A stretch of 64,000 nucleotides of DNA from Gnetum montanum (lineage: Eukaryota > Streptophyta > Gnetopsida > Gnetales > Gnetaceae), in NCBI GenBank assembly GCA_015680685.1, contig MNCI01006590.1, positions 1 to 64,000 on the forward strand. Reading direction: 5' to 3'. Under the pieces are notes generated by a model, which was not told the DNA's origin, did not search any database, and was given only the letters and a program-made list of their open reading frames with translations. Made by a program: the position numbers and the translations under genes. Below are positions 11,901 through 24,105 of this stretch, piece after piece; within the stretch, counting starts at the first letter, position 1, and the number at the start of each line of letters is the position of its first letter.

Positions 11901-14313
11901 TAGAAATTTTTAGAAATTTTTGAAGAGATCTCATGGGTCAAGGAAAAGAATGGGGAGGCTAAGAGAAATACTGAAGAAACTGTAAAACAGAAAAACTGTT
12001 AGACAGAAAGTAATAGAAAGCTCAAAGCATTGCACAACATTTTTTGTGACACAAAACATTTTTGGGGACTTGCACCCCTCATCAGTGTGTTTAGGCAACA
12101 CGGCTAGCTAGCCAAAGCTGCAAAGGCAAGGGAATGAGCATGCCAGTATATGTATAAATAGGGTCCCAACTTTTAAAATTAGAAAAACTCCAACTCATTA
12201 AAATTAGAGCAGGTCCCACTCGTCATAGGCGACATGGGGGTGGGACGATGTACTGACAAAACTATTACAGAATAGTATTTCAAAGGTGAACATGAAACAT
12301 TCAACAAATTGGATCTTTTTAGTAGAGTCAAAGGATGTTTAGGATTTAGGGGAACCCTCATGTTTGAATGGTGGACATGAGGGGTTCGACACCAAAGAAT
12401 GTCATGCACACAGGTGTCTGACTGAAAACAGCAATGAACAAAGATCTTCAACAACAATGAAGAGACGAGCTGCAACGATGCTGGAGAAGAAATAGGCAGA
12501 GGTTGTGATCAAACTGAAGAAAACATCTTTAGAAGAAACCACAACCAAGAAGACCAATGTAAGCAGGGCGGTGGTCAAAACACAGATCAAAAGAAACATA
12601 TTATGGTCCGCATAAACCTACAACACGATCAAAACCCATGGAGAACCTGCAAAAGGATTAAAACTTTTTAGAGCTTAAAATTTTTTGAACTTAAAATTGC
12701 TTAAAATTTTTAGAGCTTAAAATTTTTTTAGATCTTAAAATTTTTAAAGAGATCTTTTAGAAATTTTAGAAATTTTTGAATAGATCTCATGTGTCAAGGA
12801 AAAGAATGGGGAGGCTGAGAGAAATACTATAGAAACTATAAAATAGAAAAATATAAGACAGAAAGTAATAGAAAGCTCAAAGCATTGCACAACGTCTGTT
12901 GTTACACAAAACATTTTCGAGGACTTGCACCCCTCATCAGTGTGTTTAGGCAATGCGGCTAGGTAGCCGAAGCTGCAAGGGTAAGGGAATGAGTATGCCA
13001 GTACATGTATAAATAGGGTTCCAAATTCTAAAATTAGATAAACTCCTGCTCATTAAAATTAGAGTGGGCCCCACTCGTCATAGGTGAGATGGGGTGGGAC
13101 AATGTATTGACAAAACTATTACAAAATAGTATTTCAAAGGCAAACATGAAACATTCAACAAATCGGATCTTATGACAAAGCCGAAGGGTGTTTAGGGTTT
13201 AGGGAAACCCTCATGTTTAAATGGTGGACATGAGGGGTCCAACACTAAATAATTCCATGCACACAAGCGTTCAGCTGAAACAGCAACAAACAAAAGCCTT
13301 CAACAGCAAAAAAGAGATGAGCTGCAACGACGTTGAAGAAGAAATATCTAGAGGTTGTGATGAAACTGAAGAAAACGTCTTCAGAAGAAACCAAAATGAA
13401 GAAGACCAATGTAAGCAGGGCAGTGGCCAAGACACAAATTAGAAATAAACATGTCGTGGTCCACATAATCCTGCAATGCGATCAAAACCCATGGAGAACC
13501 TGCAAAAGGATTAAAACCTAACCAGAAATAGAAAAAAAACATGAAAATGGTTAGAATCTAGAGAACAGCGAAAGACGCTGTCAGGCAAGGCTCAACAATT
13601 CTAAGGCAACGAGATAAAGAGAAAAAAAAATTTAGAAATTTTTGAATAGATCTCGTGCATCAAGGAAAAGAACGGGGAGGCTCAGAGAAATACTGTAGAA
13701 ATTGTAAAATAGAAAAACTATTAGATAGAAAGTAATAGAAAGCTCAAAGCATTGCACAGCGTCTGTTATGACACAAAATGTTTTTGAGGACTTGCACCCC
13801 TCATCAATGTGTTTAGGCAACGCGGCCAGGCAACTAAAGCTGCAAAAGCAAGGGAATGAGCATGCTAGTACATGTATAAATAGGGTCCCAACTTCTAAAA
13901 TTAGAAAAACTCCAGCTCATTAGAATTAGAAAAACTCCTACTCATTAAAATTAGAAAAACTCCCACTCATTAGAATTAGAAAAACTCCCGCTCATTAAAA
14001 TTTTAGAAATTTTAGAAATAGATCTCATGCGTCAAGGAAAAGAATGGGGAGGCTGAGAGAAATACTATAGAAATTGTAAAACAAAAAAACTGTTAGACAG
14101 AAAGTAATAGAAAGCTCAAAGCATTGCACAATGTCTATTGTGATACAAAATGTTTTCGGGGACTTGCACCCCTCATCAGTATATTTAGGCAATGCAGCCA
14201 AGTAGCCAAAGCTGCAGAGGCAAGGGAATGAGCATGCCAATACATGTATAAATAGGGTCCCAACTTCTAAAATTAGAAAAAAAATTAGAAATTTTTAGAA
14301 ATTTTTTAATAGA
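11901..14313 (+). repeat. Tandem array of TATA-bearing units (about 0.85 kb, later units truncated)
   Basis: Units begin with an A/T-rich head (variants of ttagaaatttttgaatagat) followed by 'ctcatg.gtcaaggaaaaga' at about 11901, 12757, 13630 and 14001. A bare fifth head lies at about 14285-14313. Units 1 and 2 are nearly full length and end with 'atggagaacctgcaaaagga'. Units 3 and 4 stop about 120 and 30 bp after the TATA box. Each unit carries TATAAATAGGG at 12153, 13008, 13875 and 14247, preceded by 'gggaatgag.atgcc'. Open stretches inside the units exist on both strands and look like by-products. A tandem LTR/TRIM-like array or a satellite built from a promoter-bearing repeat are both possible. 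The last head abuts the gypsy pol relic exactly. Confidence 0.75.
13898..14005 (+). repeat. Minisatellite inside array unit 3
   Basis: Four near-identical copies of about 26 bp (attagaaaaactcc.gctca plus 'ttaga') in a row. The other units have one copy at the same place. This is local slippage amplification downstream of the TATA box, and it ends at the head of unit 4. Confidence 0.8.
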
Positions 14314-15330
14314 TATTGTCAAAAATTTATTTGGCTTCTTCATATTCCATAGTAATACAAGATAGCCAACTTTAAAAGTTCTTTTTAGAGCCTTTCTATC
14401 AAACCACTTTTGACTTGAGAAGCATTCTTTAATAAATTATCATTATTTCTAATTTTATTAGTTTTCTTTTGATGAGCAAGGTCATGAAACTTCTAATTTT
14501 ATTAGTTTTCTTACTATACTTTTGCACAAAATCTAAGGCCAAACTTATAATCTTGTTCATAATTCTACCAAGAAAAACATAGACTAAGTTATAAGCTAGA
14601 GTTCCAATAGCCTTCTTAAATCTAATATGATTGGCCCATAATGCAGATTGTAAGTAATCAATCTAATTTCCTAGATTTCTATTCATCAACTTTTTAATGT
14701 AAAAAATAAACCTTTTAATTGTAGATTTAGCTAATCCATTTCCTTGAGAATAATAATTTTAAGAAGAAAATAAAAATATGGATTTTTCTAATGCCCATGT
14801 TATAAACTCTTCAAATTGAAAAGTAGGTTAATTATCAAATATCAATACTTCAACTATACCACAATGACTTAGAATATGATCTTCTGAACTTAATCGCATC
14901 TGATGCTAAACTTTTCTTTAGAGCCTTTGCTTCAAACCATTTGGTAAAGTAATCAGTAGCTATAAGAATAAATTTATGTCCTACTCTTAAAGGAGTAATT
15001 GTACCAATAAAATCTAATCCCCATTGCTGAAATGGTGTATTTGCAATTACCAATTTTAAGGGAGCTTTAGCCTTTTTGATTTTCAATCCATGAATTTAAC
15101 ATTTGTAACATCTTTAAATTTTCAAACTAATGTCTTAATTCATACTAGGCCAATAAAAACCATAGCAAAGTATATGTTGCATTATGGAATTGGGGGATTC
15201 ATAGAACAAATTAGAGTGATCATGGAATTGTTCTGAGATAGGACCAATTTGATCATTGTGAACACATTCCAACAAAACCCCTTTGAAATTCTTTCTATAT
15301 AAGATTCCATCTTTAATCACAAATTTATTT
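14314..15330 (-). pseudogene. Ty3/gypsy integrase, catalytic Glu replaced
   Basis: The minus-strand reading begins with the region before the zinc finger (VIKDGILYRKNFKGVLLE, 15320-15260). The finger is degraded, with HILCYGFYWPSMN in place of the usual YYWPTM context. The core follows: QQWGLDFIGTITPL and ATDYFTKWFEAKAL (first catalytic Asp, about 14960-14920). The second Asp region is scrambled by stops near 14850. The third block reads QGNGLAKSTIKRFIF (about 14750-14705), where the family has AES or AEA, so the catalytic Glu is Lys. The C-terminal end FKVGYLVLLWNMKKPNKF (about 14380-14330) is the usual conserved tail. The frame ends where the tandem array starts. Confidence 0.85.
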
Positions 15331-16990
15331 TCCTTTTTGAAGAAATCTCTTTTCTGACTTACAATTAAGTTTTTGGGAATCTTTCATTTATCATGGAATT
15401 CTAGAATTTCATCATACCAATTTCCCTCATGAATCTTAAGCACACATACTTCATCATCTCTAGCCATTAACTTGGCTAATTCTATTCCTTTAATTATTTT
15501 GCAAATTTCCAATGAAAACTTAAAACCTTGAACTTTTATGATCCATTTCCCTCTCTTCAATCCAATTTTTTTTTTTTGACCTAAGAATTATTTGACTATA
15601 GGCTCAATTAGCATAATATGAACTAATAAGATTTCCAAGTAATATTTGAAATGCTAAAGTGTCATAATAACTATAAATGCTTTTTTACCTAAGTTTGAAT
15701 AATTTAGCTATGAACCTTTCAATTGATACACAAAAAATCCAATTGATTCATCTTGACCATTAACTCTTTGATTTAAAATGGTAGCAGTTGAATCTTATTT
15801 CAATTTTGGCTTTTCCAAGTATGGAGCTTCTTGAATAGGTTTTTTTATTTCTACTAAAGCTCATTCTATTTCTAGTGTTTTCTCTACTAGAACATCCTTC
15901 TTTAGCATATGCATCAAAGGTATAGTAACTTCAATAAATCTAGGGATAAATTTCTTAATGAAATTTATCTTTCCAAAAAAAAGATCTAAGAGACTTGTTA
16001 CTTGTAGGAAGCTCAATATTCTATACTACTTGAATTCATGAGCTATCTATAGCAATTCCTTCTTAACATATTACATGGCCTAGTAAACTTCTAGATTTAA
16101 CCCCAAAGATACATGTCTTAGGATTTAATGAAATACCATACTCATGACATCTATCAAAAACTTGTTGAAGATGACCAATATGACCTTCCTTACTTTTTGA
16201 AAAGACAGTGATATCATCTAAACAAACCACAATAAATTTGCCTATTAAACCTTTAAAGGCTAAGTCCATTGCTCATTGAAAAGTAGGTCTAGCATTTGAC
16301 AATCCAAATGACATTCTTTGGTAAGAGAAAGTTCCCCATTTAGCGATAAATGTTGTTTTATATATATCACCCTTATCTACCATGATCTGATTATAGCCTA
16401 AAAAACCATATAGGAAAGAATATACTTGACAACTTGATACTTTGATCAACATTTCATCAATTTTAGGAAGTGAGTATTTATCTTTTTCAGAGGCTTTATT
16501 CAAATTTCTAAAATATACACAAAGCCTAATATTACCAATTTTTTTTCCTTACTAGAACAAGATTAGCAAGCTATCTTGAATATCAAACTAGATATATAAT
16601 TTAGGCTTGCAATAACTTTTAAATCTAGGCTTCCATGGCTAGTTCAAATAATGGATTGAATTTCCTTTGTATTTTGTTTAACTGTCTTACAACTATTTAC
16701 TAAAGAAATTGTGTATCATCACATCTAGTCTAAAACCTTTAAGATCATCACAAGACCAAGCAAAATTTTCCAAATTATTTTTCATGAGTAATAATAATTT
16801 TTTCTTGAAAACTAAATCCTTTTCCTTTATAACATTTAACATCTTTGGTATTTCAATAGATCTAATATTTACTAATTCAAAATCTTGATCATCTAGATTC
16901 TGTATATCTTTTCTGGTAAGTGAATTTTTGCTAAACTCATGTTCATAATCAATCACCTTTTTAGGAATAGAATTTATCTTAAACCTTGAT
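15331..16990 (-). pseudogene. Ty3/gypsy reverse transcriptase with N-terminal linker
   Basis: The minus-strand frame at 16956-16693 carries the linker that precedes RT in this group, ending LENFAWSCDDLKGF (usual form FAWSYxDMPG). After a degraded stretch, the RT core reads RLCVYFRNLNKASEKDKYSLP, then GFLGYNQIMV (motif A region, where the catalytic Asp of the usual FMDGFSGYNQI is not kept: FLYGFLGYNQI). WGTFSYQRMSFGLSNA and VVCLDDITVFSK follow (active-site LDD kept, about 16230-16190). LNPKTCIFGVKS and a weak connection/RNase H region extend to about 15560. Several stops. It lies between the RNase H-like segment at 17020-17600 and the integrase at 14314-15330. Confidence 0.85.
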
Positions 16991-17019
16991 GTTGTGTCAA
17001 GTATGATTTGACTTTTGAA

Positions 17020-17600
17020 TTTTTATTTATTTCTCAAGAATCTAAGCAATTGATAATCATCTTCAAATACTTGTAAATGCTTTATGTTATCTGGTACTAA
17101 TGGCTGATGTTCATTCTTAATCATTACAACTTCATAACCTTTTATCTGTTTCACATCTAATGTTAAAGCTACTTTTGCTAAATCATCTACTCTATAATTG
17201 TCTACTCTACCTATATGTTCTATTTTGTAGTGATGAAATTGATCTAGTATTTTGCAAACAAGTTGTTTATAAGGTTGCATGAATGAGCTTTTAACCACAA
17301 TTTTCTTTAATCTATTCATAAACTAATCTTGAGTCTCCCTTTATGGTGATTAACTTGATTCCTTTTTCCAATGTTATTTTAATTCCAATACTCATAGCTT
17401 AATATCTAGCCTTGTTATTAGTACAAAGGAAAGATAGATGAGTTACTTTAAATACTTTTGGAAAATCATCTTTGATTAGAACTACTTCAGCTCCTACACT
17501 TGTGGAGTTATGAGAACCATCAAAGTATAGTTCCCATTTGCTCTCATCTTGAGATTCTTCTTTTTCCAAGTTATTAATTTCTTGAAGTGTGCAAATTCTA
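17020..17600 (-). pseudogene. RNase H-like domain (plant RVT_3 type) upstream of the RT
   Basis: The minus strand gives WELYFDGSHNSTSVGAEVVL (first Asp), FLCTNNKARYQAM-like text with a stop at the Gln position, and GIKLITIKGDSRLVYE (GDS Asp). HYKIEHIGRVDNYRVDDLAK (last Asp, 17230-17180) closes the domain. This pattern is typical of the second, archaeal-type RNase H of the Tat group or of plant RVT_3 domains. In Tat elements that domain is known to follow RT and RNase H and to precede integrase. Here, on the same strand, it lies 5' of RT. Either the element is rearranged, two elements are fused, or the domain order is unusual. It carries a few stops and a frame break near 17325. Confidence 0.8.
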
Positions 17601-17604
17601 GTTT

Positions 17605-17740
17605 CAAATGTGTATTTATAGGCTTACATAGGAATCATGATATCAGACCCTCGATATCGAGTACGTGATATTGTAACCTAGATAACGATATCGCATACAT
17701 GATATCATAATTCTTGTGTAAGCCTATAAATACACATTTG
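17605..17740. repeat. Near-perfect 40-nt inverted repeat (hairpin) with GATATC motifs
   Basis: The arms 17605-17644 and 17701-17740 are reverse complements with 37 of 40 positions paired. The 56-nt loop contains another palindrome (ctcgatatcgag, 17650-17661) and further cgatatcg-type motifs, so GATATC recurs four times. Each arm carries a TATA-like cctataaata element, outward-facing on opposite strands. It sits exactly between a minus-strand pol relic and a plus-strand LTR/leader, so it may be the foldback junction of two head-to-head LTRs. Confidence 0.85.
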
Positions 17741-18470
17741 GGTGCACAAGAAGGGGAGAGTCAATAGGTGTAGGAATAGAGTCTTTTTTACCAATTTTTA
17801 GTTAATTCTTTCCCTAGTGCATGCCTGCAGTGTGATGATTGTAATTGTACAAAACCTTTATTTGAGTGTGACGTACTTGGACAAGCACATGATTGACAAT
17901 AAAGATCAAGATTACTCCATCATTGTAGGATCCACTTAGCTCCTAATTTCTTTAATTGTTACTTGTTATTTATTTTTTTCTTAATTAATATTTCTTTACC
18001 ATCATTTACTATTCCTATTATTAATTGCGGAATGAGTACGACTTAATTATGAACATTTAAGTGTAACTACTTGGTAACCCAGTAGTGTATCTAGGAGTGC
18101 TCAAGTAATATACGCTTGGTAATCCCAGAAGTAGTACACGAGGTCCAAGATGCACACAGATGATTAAGGACGAACACTCATTACACTTAGGCTAGCTTAG
18201 ATTTTGCTTCTCATTCCCTATTAGCTTAAAACAATGTTATTTTCCATTATCTTTAGGAGTAGCACTAGTTTAGGACTACATCATACACCTCACTCTGGAC
18301 TACTCTATACGTGAGAAAGCAAATACTAGTCTAGGTGGGAAGACAGCAAACTACAATCAACATGTAACTATCTGGATACCATAACTAGCCTATCTATGGA
18401 GTTTGACCAAATTGTGCATGAACGCTCGTATTCGTATGGTTGAGTGTTGGGGTACCTCACCACTCATCAT
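17741..18470 (+). repeat. LTR R/U5-like segment of an Athila-like element
   Basis: Starts just after the TATA element of the hairpin arm and ends at a primer-binding-like site. It aligns by eye with 26030-26726: 'atttgagtg...tgtacttgga', 'catgatt...gatcaa.att', 'ctaggt.ggatgggaagaca'-like text, and '..tctca...cattggtgtcgttg'. A gag frame follows, as expected. The 5' limit of the LTR cannot be set because the hairpin replaces it. Confidence 0.55.
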
Positions 18471-18489
18471 TGGTGTCGTTGGCAAGGAT
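18471..18489 (+). promoter_or_regulatory. Primer-binding-like site
   Basis: TGGTGTCGTTGGCAAGGAT. TGG plus a CGTTG core directly after an LTR is the pattern seen in Athila/Tat-type elements, which carry TGGCGCCGTTG-like sites. The same TGGTGTCGTTG recurs at 26727 behind the related LTR copy. Which tRNA it pairs with was not established. Confidence 0.5.
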
Positions 18490-18603
18490 GATGCTAGTTA
18501 TTTAGATTAGTTATATTATACAAGATTGTTGTAACAAAGTATTCATGATATATCTCCTAGAAAAGACCTTAATTTCAATTAAGTCATACACAAATTCACA
18601 ACA

Positions 18604-20645
18604 ATGTCTCTCTCACAAGACTATGATAATGCAACAACCAGTAAGGCAATTCATTGGAGAACCAACGAATTATATGATGATGAAGATAAAGTTTGGAGTA
18701 CTCAATCTTATGTAGGGGTCTCCTATGTACATAACCAAAGACAACATCATCCCAACACATGAACTCATAACCTACCTAGTGACAATGAACCCCAACTAGC
18801 CACTAAAAGCCTAATGCATATACAAGAGGCAATTCGAATATCCCACAAGCATCGTAAGGAAAGTCGTTTACCCAGGCTTGATTTAAACAACTTCCCAAGT
18901 ATTTAGGAGGCTATGATTTAGATCTACAACATCATTTACAATCCTTCCCTGATGCCTGTGTATGGAACAATATTGATAATGGGTGGCAAAAACTTAAGCT
19001 CTTTCCTACGACACTCGTTGGCCAAGAAAAAGTATGGTACAAGTCCTTAAGACCAAAATCAGTTTGACGTTGGCCGACAATGGTAGAACTCTTCATTGAA
19101 AGGTATCAAACTTATGCAAGAGTGTCAGCCTTGAGGAGAAAAATCCAAGAATGGAAACAAGAGCAACATGAACCCTTGGACATGGCCTTAAAAAGATACT
19201 ATTTGTTGTTAAACAATTGCCCAGGTCATGGGTTATCTAAGGAAAGGCTAATATATCACATCAGAGATGGCCTCCATAATGAAATAAGTGAAACCTTAGG
19301 GATGTATGCCTGAGGTCAACTCTATGAGCTACAAACCCATCAATTCCAAGAGCTTATTAAGTGGGTAGAAAAAGAAGAAGGAGAAATGGCTAAATGGAAG
19401 AATGTTGAAAGCTCTCAACAAGACCAAAATCTCGAATTAGTGAAGGTCAATGATCATGAAGAGGAGAAATCAACTCACCTCGAGGAGGTGGATTCATCTT
19501 TGCCAATACTACAATCACTAGATGAGATTGAGGTAAAGATCAATAAGATGACAGAATGGATACATGAAGAATGTGGAGAATATGCCAACGCTATTAGAGG
19601 TAGAGCCATGATGAACCAACAAGTAGGATAGAACACCCTTAGACAATCAGAAAGAAGGGTTGAAGAGAATAAGGATATGAACTCAACTTCTAATCATACG
19701 TATTAATGTAACGTTTTCCTATACGGTCACCCCAAAGGTCAATGCCCAATCTTGTCACATTTACATGAGCATTGAGAAAGAATGTTACATCTAGAGTTCA
19801 TACAGAAATCCAGGATTTAACCACAATGGCAAAAACACCAGTCATGGGGGAGGCCACTGTCAAACTAGTCATACCCTTCATACCATTCAAACCCAAGAAT
19901 TTATTATGTTCAACATCCTATTTCCCCAACTAGGTCAATATCCTCTATCTCACCACATCATTATCATTCTCCTAAATACTATCGACCCATGTCCTCTCCC
20001 ACAAGATCACCACCTCATGTTCCTTGCACTTCTCCTTACCCTCAATATTCTCACCCTTCACCTCGTTCTACATCGCCATCGGTTGTGCTAGAAGGTTTTT
20101 CCCCACAACATCAACCCATGAACATTACTTGCACTACTACGATCAATAGCAATGGAGGTCCTCCACAACATTGAAAGCATCCTTTCTTTAGGCATGACCG
20201 TAGAAAGAGACAACATGGTTCTAAACCCACTGCATCCACCAACTCAGCACAAGCCCAATGTTGTGGTGCATCCTTCTCCTCAAACTCAATGCCTAGTGTT
20301 ACCTTATCAGGTCCATCAATTAATGCTTCAACAACCATGCAGCCCAATGAATATATCCACTTAGAGAGACATATTGATCCTTGCATACCATCTTATGGTC
20401 ATGGGTGCCATAGTGGGCCAACTCCTTATCAGTTAACCACATCTTATAACTTGCCCTACTATGTCAACTTTAATCAAGTGTGTGAACCCCAATTTGGGTA
20501 CATTCCAAACACCACATCAAAAGATGCCCAATGGTTTAGATATGACCAGGTCCCAATATTTCCAAAATGCATGGATCCCAACCTTCCATTTATTAATTCT
20601 CGCAATGATCAAAAGTTAAGTTATGGGGGATATCCTCCATTCTAA
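18604..20645 (+). pseudogene. Athila-like gag
   Basis: Capsid/nucleocapsid precursor relic. The ATG at 18604 (MSLSQDYDNATTSKAIHW) follows the primer-binding-like site by about 115 nt. The core is clear at 19080-19313: LFIERYQTYARVSALRRKI, then QHEPLDMALKRYYLLLNNCP and GLHNEISETLGMYA, matching the Retrotrans_gag family layout (F-x-x-R-F...E-x-L...W-x-R-F-x-x-L...C-P-x-H). An acidic, Gln/Glu-rich segment follows to 19631, then a Pro/His/Tyr-rich C-terminal part (19989-20645, one stop at 20172) ending LSYGGYPPF. I find no zinc knuckle and no protease after it. Stops occur at about 18760, 18905, 19311 and 19629, and there are frame changes before 19080. Confidence 0.75.
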
Positions 20646-22790
20646 CTAGTAGAATTAATAAATGTTTTTCCTTTTCTTTAATTTTACAATTTTTATTTTC
20701 CAGTTTTTCATTTTTCAATTTGTTGTTTTGTCTTTTTATTGGTTGGTTCATCTTTTTATTTATTGTTTTTATCTTTTTATGGGTAATCTCATCTATGAAT
20801 AAAACACTCATGTGGCTCATTGGTTGAGGTGTTGTTCTATGTTATCAAGTCTTAGGTGACTAATTATTTGGATAGCGAGCCCACCACATCCACCCAACCA
20901 TTCTATTAATAAGAGGTTCTACTCTAGGTACGATGATATTCTTGACATCATTAAAACATAAAGTAATTTTGTGCTCATTATGCCTAGAGTGAAGAATGAT
21001 GGACTAAGAAGAAATGGCTAGGGTGACACCAAGGGGACTTGTGAATTCTTTTTGGGAACATCTATAGGTGCTATCATGCAACTTGGTTGTACTAAGATCC
21101 TTGTAGATCTAACAAAAAATAGGAGTACGGGTAATAAAGGCACTCAATAGAAACTCAATGCTATTTTGGGGGTCCCACTGGAAAGGCATGCATCCATGCC
21201 TAAAGGTTGGTAGCTTCTCTGGTTTATTGTTGGAAAAGACAAAGTGTCAAAGTAGCTAAAAAAAAGGAAATTTGCATGGTTGTTGGATCAATATGTCTCC
21301 CAAAAATGACCCACATCACAAAGAATGTTGCATGTTATGCACAAGGTGATGACATATGAAGTAAACCATAATTTAATTAATTTGATCATGAATGAAGTTA
21401 ATAAGGAGGTTGATAATCTGGTAGAAGTGGATGATTTGAATGAAAGAAACACCATCAATCACATGTTCCACTATGGATTGACACGATGCATTATAAAACT
21501 ATTTGCTAGCATAAAAAGGAACGATGGTGTTATAACATAAGACCATTTCTTAAAGCAGTAGTAAAATATGCCTCTAGTTTGAAAAGAAAAATATTGAAGT
21601 TGATAATATTGATGATATAAAAACTTCAATTACTCATAAAAAGGAGATGCTAATTACATGATATGATAATACATTACTTAGCTTAAAGTTTTCTTTTAAA
21701 GAGAAGAATCGAAAGTTTTAAAAAGGAACTTTATCACAAAGGATAAAGAGGAATCTAACTTGTTCATATTGTAATGTTCTAGAAGTTCAAAAGTTCAAGA
21801 AATAGAGATCAAAATTTCTAATTAATTTATATAAAATATATCTATGGGTGTTCCAATTTTTCCATTCAAATCTACCATGTGCATAGGAAGACCTAGGAGA
21901 GCTACAAAATCAAGAAAAATTAACATTATGGTATTCAATTTCTAAATTGGCAAGTGCAAACTTTGTGATGACTGGAAACCCAAGAAGAAGAGAAAATTGT
22001 AATCTTTAACTAATTCCATTTCAAGACATTAATAGCAAAGTTGCCTATGGAAATACAAGAAAACCCAAGTTCAAGCTCAAATTCAATTGCAGTTGACATT
22101 AAAAAAAATAGGGCAAAGGCCAAAAAATGTAAAATAAGACATAATAATAATATATACAAATAAGTTCGAAATAGTTGGATGTAGAGTGCCATTTCCATAG
22201 GAACTCCCCTATCAGCGATGATGTCATGGCCTCAACATCATCAGAAACTACAACATTAGTGGCAAACCCTCTACACATGCTACTCAAGCAAATTCAGCAA
22301 TACAAAGGCTATGGAACCTCTACTGCAAATGGCAGGAATGGGACTAAACCATGACTAAAGAAAGAAGCTAGGGTTTACTTCCCCATTGTAAGGACAAAAT
22401 CTTAACCGTAGCCCATGGCAAAAACCTTTTGCTATGGTGATGGCATCAGCCCTACCTCCAATCTAAAAAACCTAAGTGTTCAACCCATTGTGGAGCTTTT
22501 AGAAGGCTGACAAGTATCTATGGTTGCTGCAGAGGACGATTCATTATGCAAAGCATGAGATATGAAGATGCAATTACACTAGAGAAAATACCGTTGCCAC
22601 CCATATTCACTGACTTCATTCTTGATGTTATTCGTGGTTGCTAAAGGCCTACACATGCAAAAACAAAAATATCAAAGTGTTTGGACAGATGTCATGGAGA
22701 AATCAGCTTAGGAAACAAGTAGATGGATATTAAACAAAGAAAAATATGCTAGTGCTTGGGGTTGCTAATTCAACCATACATGGCAAGCAT
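20646..22790. other. T-rich tract then degraded sequence, no gene recognised
   Basis: 20650-20800 is T-rich on the plus strand and resembles 25690-25850, so it is probably element sequence downstream of the ORF. 21178-21900 shows short plus-strand open pieces (for example 21325-21540) without recognisable motifs. Nothing firm up to 22790. Confidence 0.45.
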
Positions 22791-22799
22791 AGAATATAT

Positions 22800-24105
22800 A
22801 GGCAAGCAAAGTTATAGCTATTTTTTTGTTTTAAGAAAAGATATTATTATCCAATGGGATACTAGGCAAGCATTACTTTATTTTCTATGGGATCCCATGG
22901 AATTTGTAACTTTCTATGATGGTTACAACTAAAAACTTCATGATTTTTTTTAGCTTTCCATTACCAAGACGAGACTTGCCAACCATGGCCTATATTTCTC
23001 AAATTATTATAACTTCTAGGATGGTTATGATTTAATTCCCTTAGATATTTGAAAAATTATTGTAAAATGGCTTATTGAAGACATCAATTTGGCTACTTTG
23101 TTTTAATCCTATGAGTTCATTTCTTTCCATTTTGTTTTAGTTACTTAGCTAATAGTTTAGATAGTATCATGCATGGCATTTAATTTTGGGATTTATCCTA
23201 GGTTGCTTTTATAGCTCTATTTTTACACAATATTAGACTCCTATTAAGATTTTCCATAGAAAAGTTCATGTTGTTGGAAGCCTTAAGAACAATTTAATAG
23301 TAGTGTTTTAACAAAATTTCCTATTTTAAGCATAGAGGATCTAGGAAAGTATTTGGTATTTTCATGGGGTTATAATAGCTTCTTTATTTTTAAAGTTTAT
23401 TGCCTTGGAATTTCAATTAAGAAATTGTCAAATTTTTTGAAAGCTTTGTTGGATGCAATCTTTGACATCTATTAACTAGCCAAAATAGAGACTCATACTT
23501 TGTCATTTACACAACAATTTATAATAAGACTATCTTTTTGAAATTGCTTGTTAAGCTCAGAGGGTTTGGACAATTTGTAGTTATTGAATTAGGAATAGCT
23601 TTATTGCAAAGTATTTCCTCCTATCAATTTATCTTGCTTAAATATTTGAGATTTCACACAATTCTACCTTCTTTTCTTTCTCTTTCTAAGTCCATTGAAT
23701 CTTGCTCTATTTCTAGTTTTCTTGTGAAACTTTCTCTCTAGGGTAAATTAGGAGTATATTTGTAGAATTATGCTTAAATTTTTTTTGTAAAATTTTATTT
23801 GTTACAAGTAGGTATTATAAGGATCATATAGACTAAGTGATTAAACAAAATAGGAATCTCCAACAACTCATAGTATTTGACAAAGATAGCTAAATTTGTT
23901 TATGATAGCCAATTACAGCTTTATACATGATTCAACCATTTCAATATTTGCAATAGCGAACATGTACTCACGTCTAGTATGTTTCATAACTACTGAGTTT
24001 ATTTAAAGGTATATAGGCCTTAGTGTTGCTAGAGACTAGCAAGCACCTAAATCCTATTTGAAGAACACCTTCAATCTTGTGACTTCCCAAGGTCAGAAGA
24101 CTATA
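22800..24105 (+). repeat. Old LTR, plus orientation
   Basis: Inverted-orientation partner of 7490-9000 (landmarks listed there). The right end is placed at the conserved TTGGT (24105-24116) after 'ggccttagtgttgctagaga'. The left end is diffuse. Degraded internal sequence follows on the same strand. The copies are strongly diverged, so insertion is old. Confidence 0.55.

Noticed and set aside
12179-13466. Paired antisense open frames in the tandem array (for example 12475-12179 and 13466-13245)
   Set aside because: They recur only because the unit is repeated. Composition is hydrophobic and low in complexity, and they lie antisense to the TATA-directed strand.
20811-20880. A-box-like tggctcattggttgagg, possible tRNA gene or SINE
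   Set aside because: No B box at the right distance and no foldable cloverleaf.
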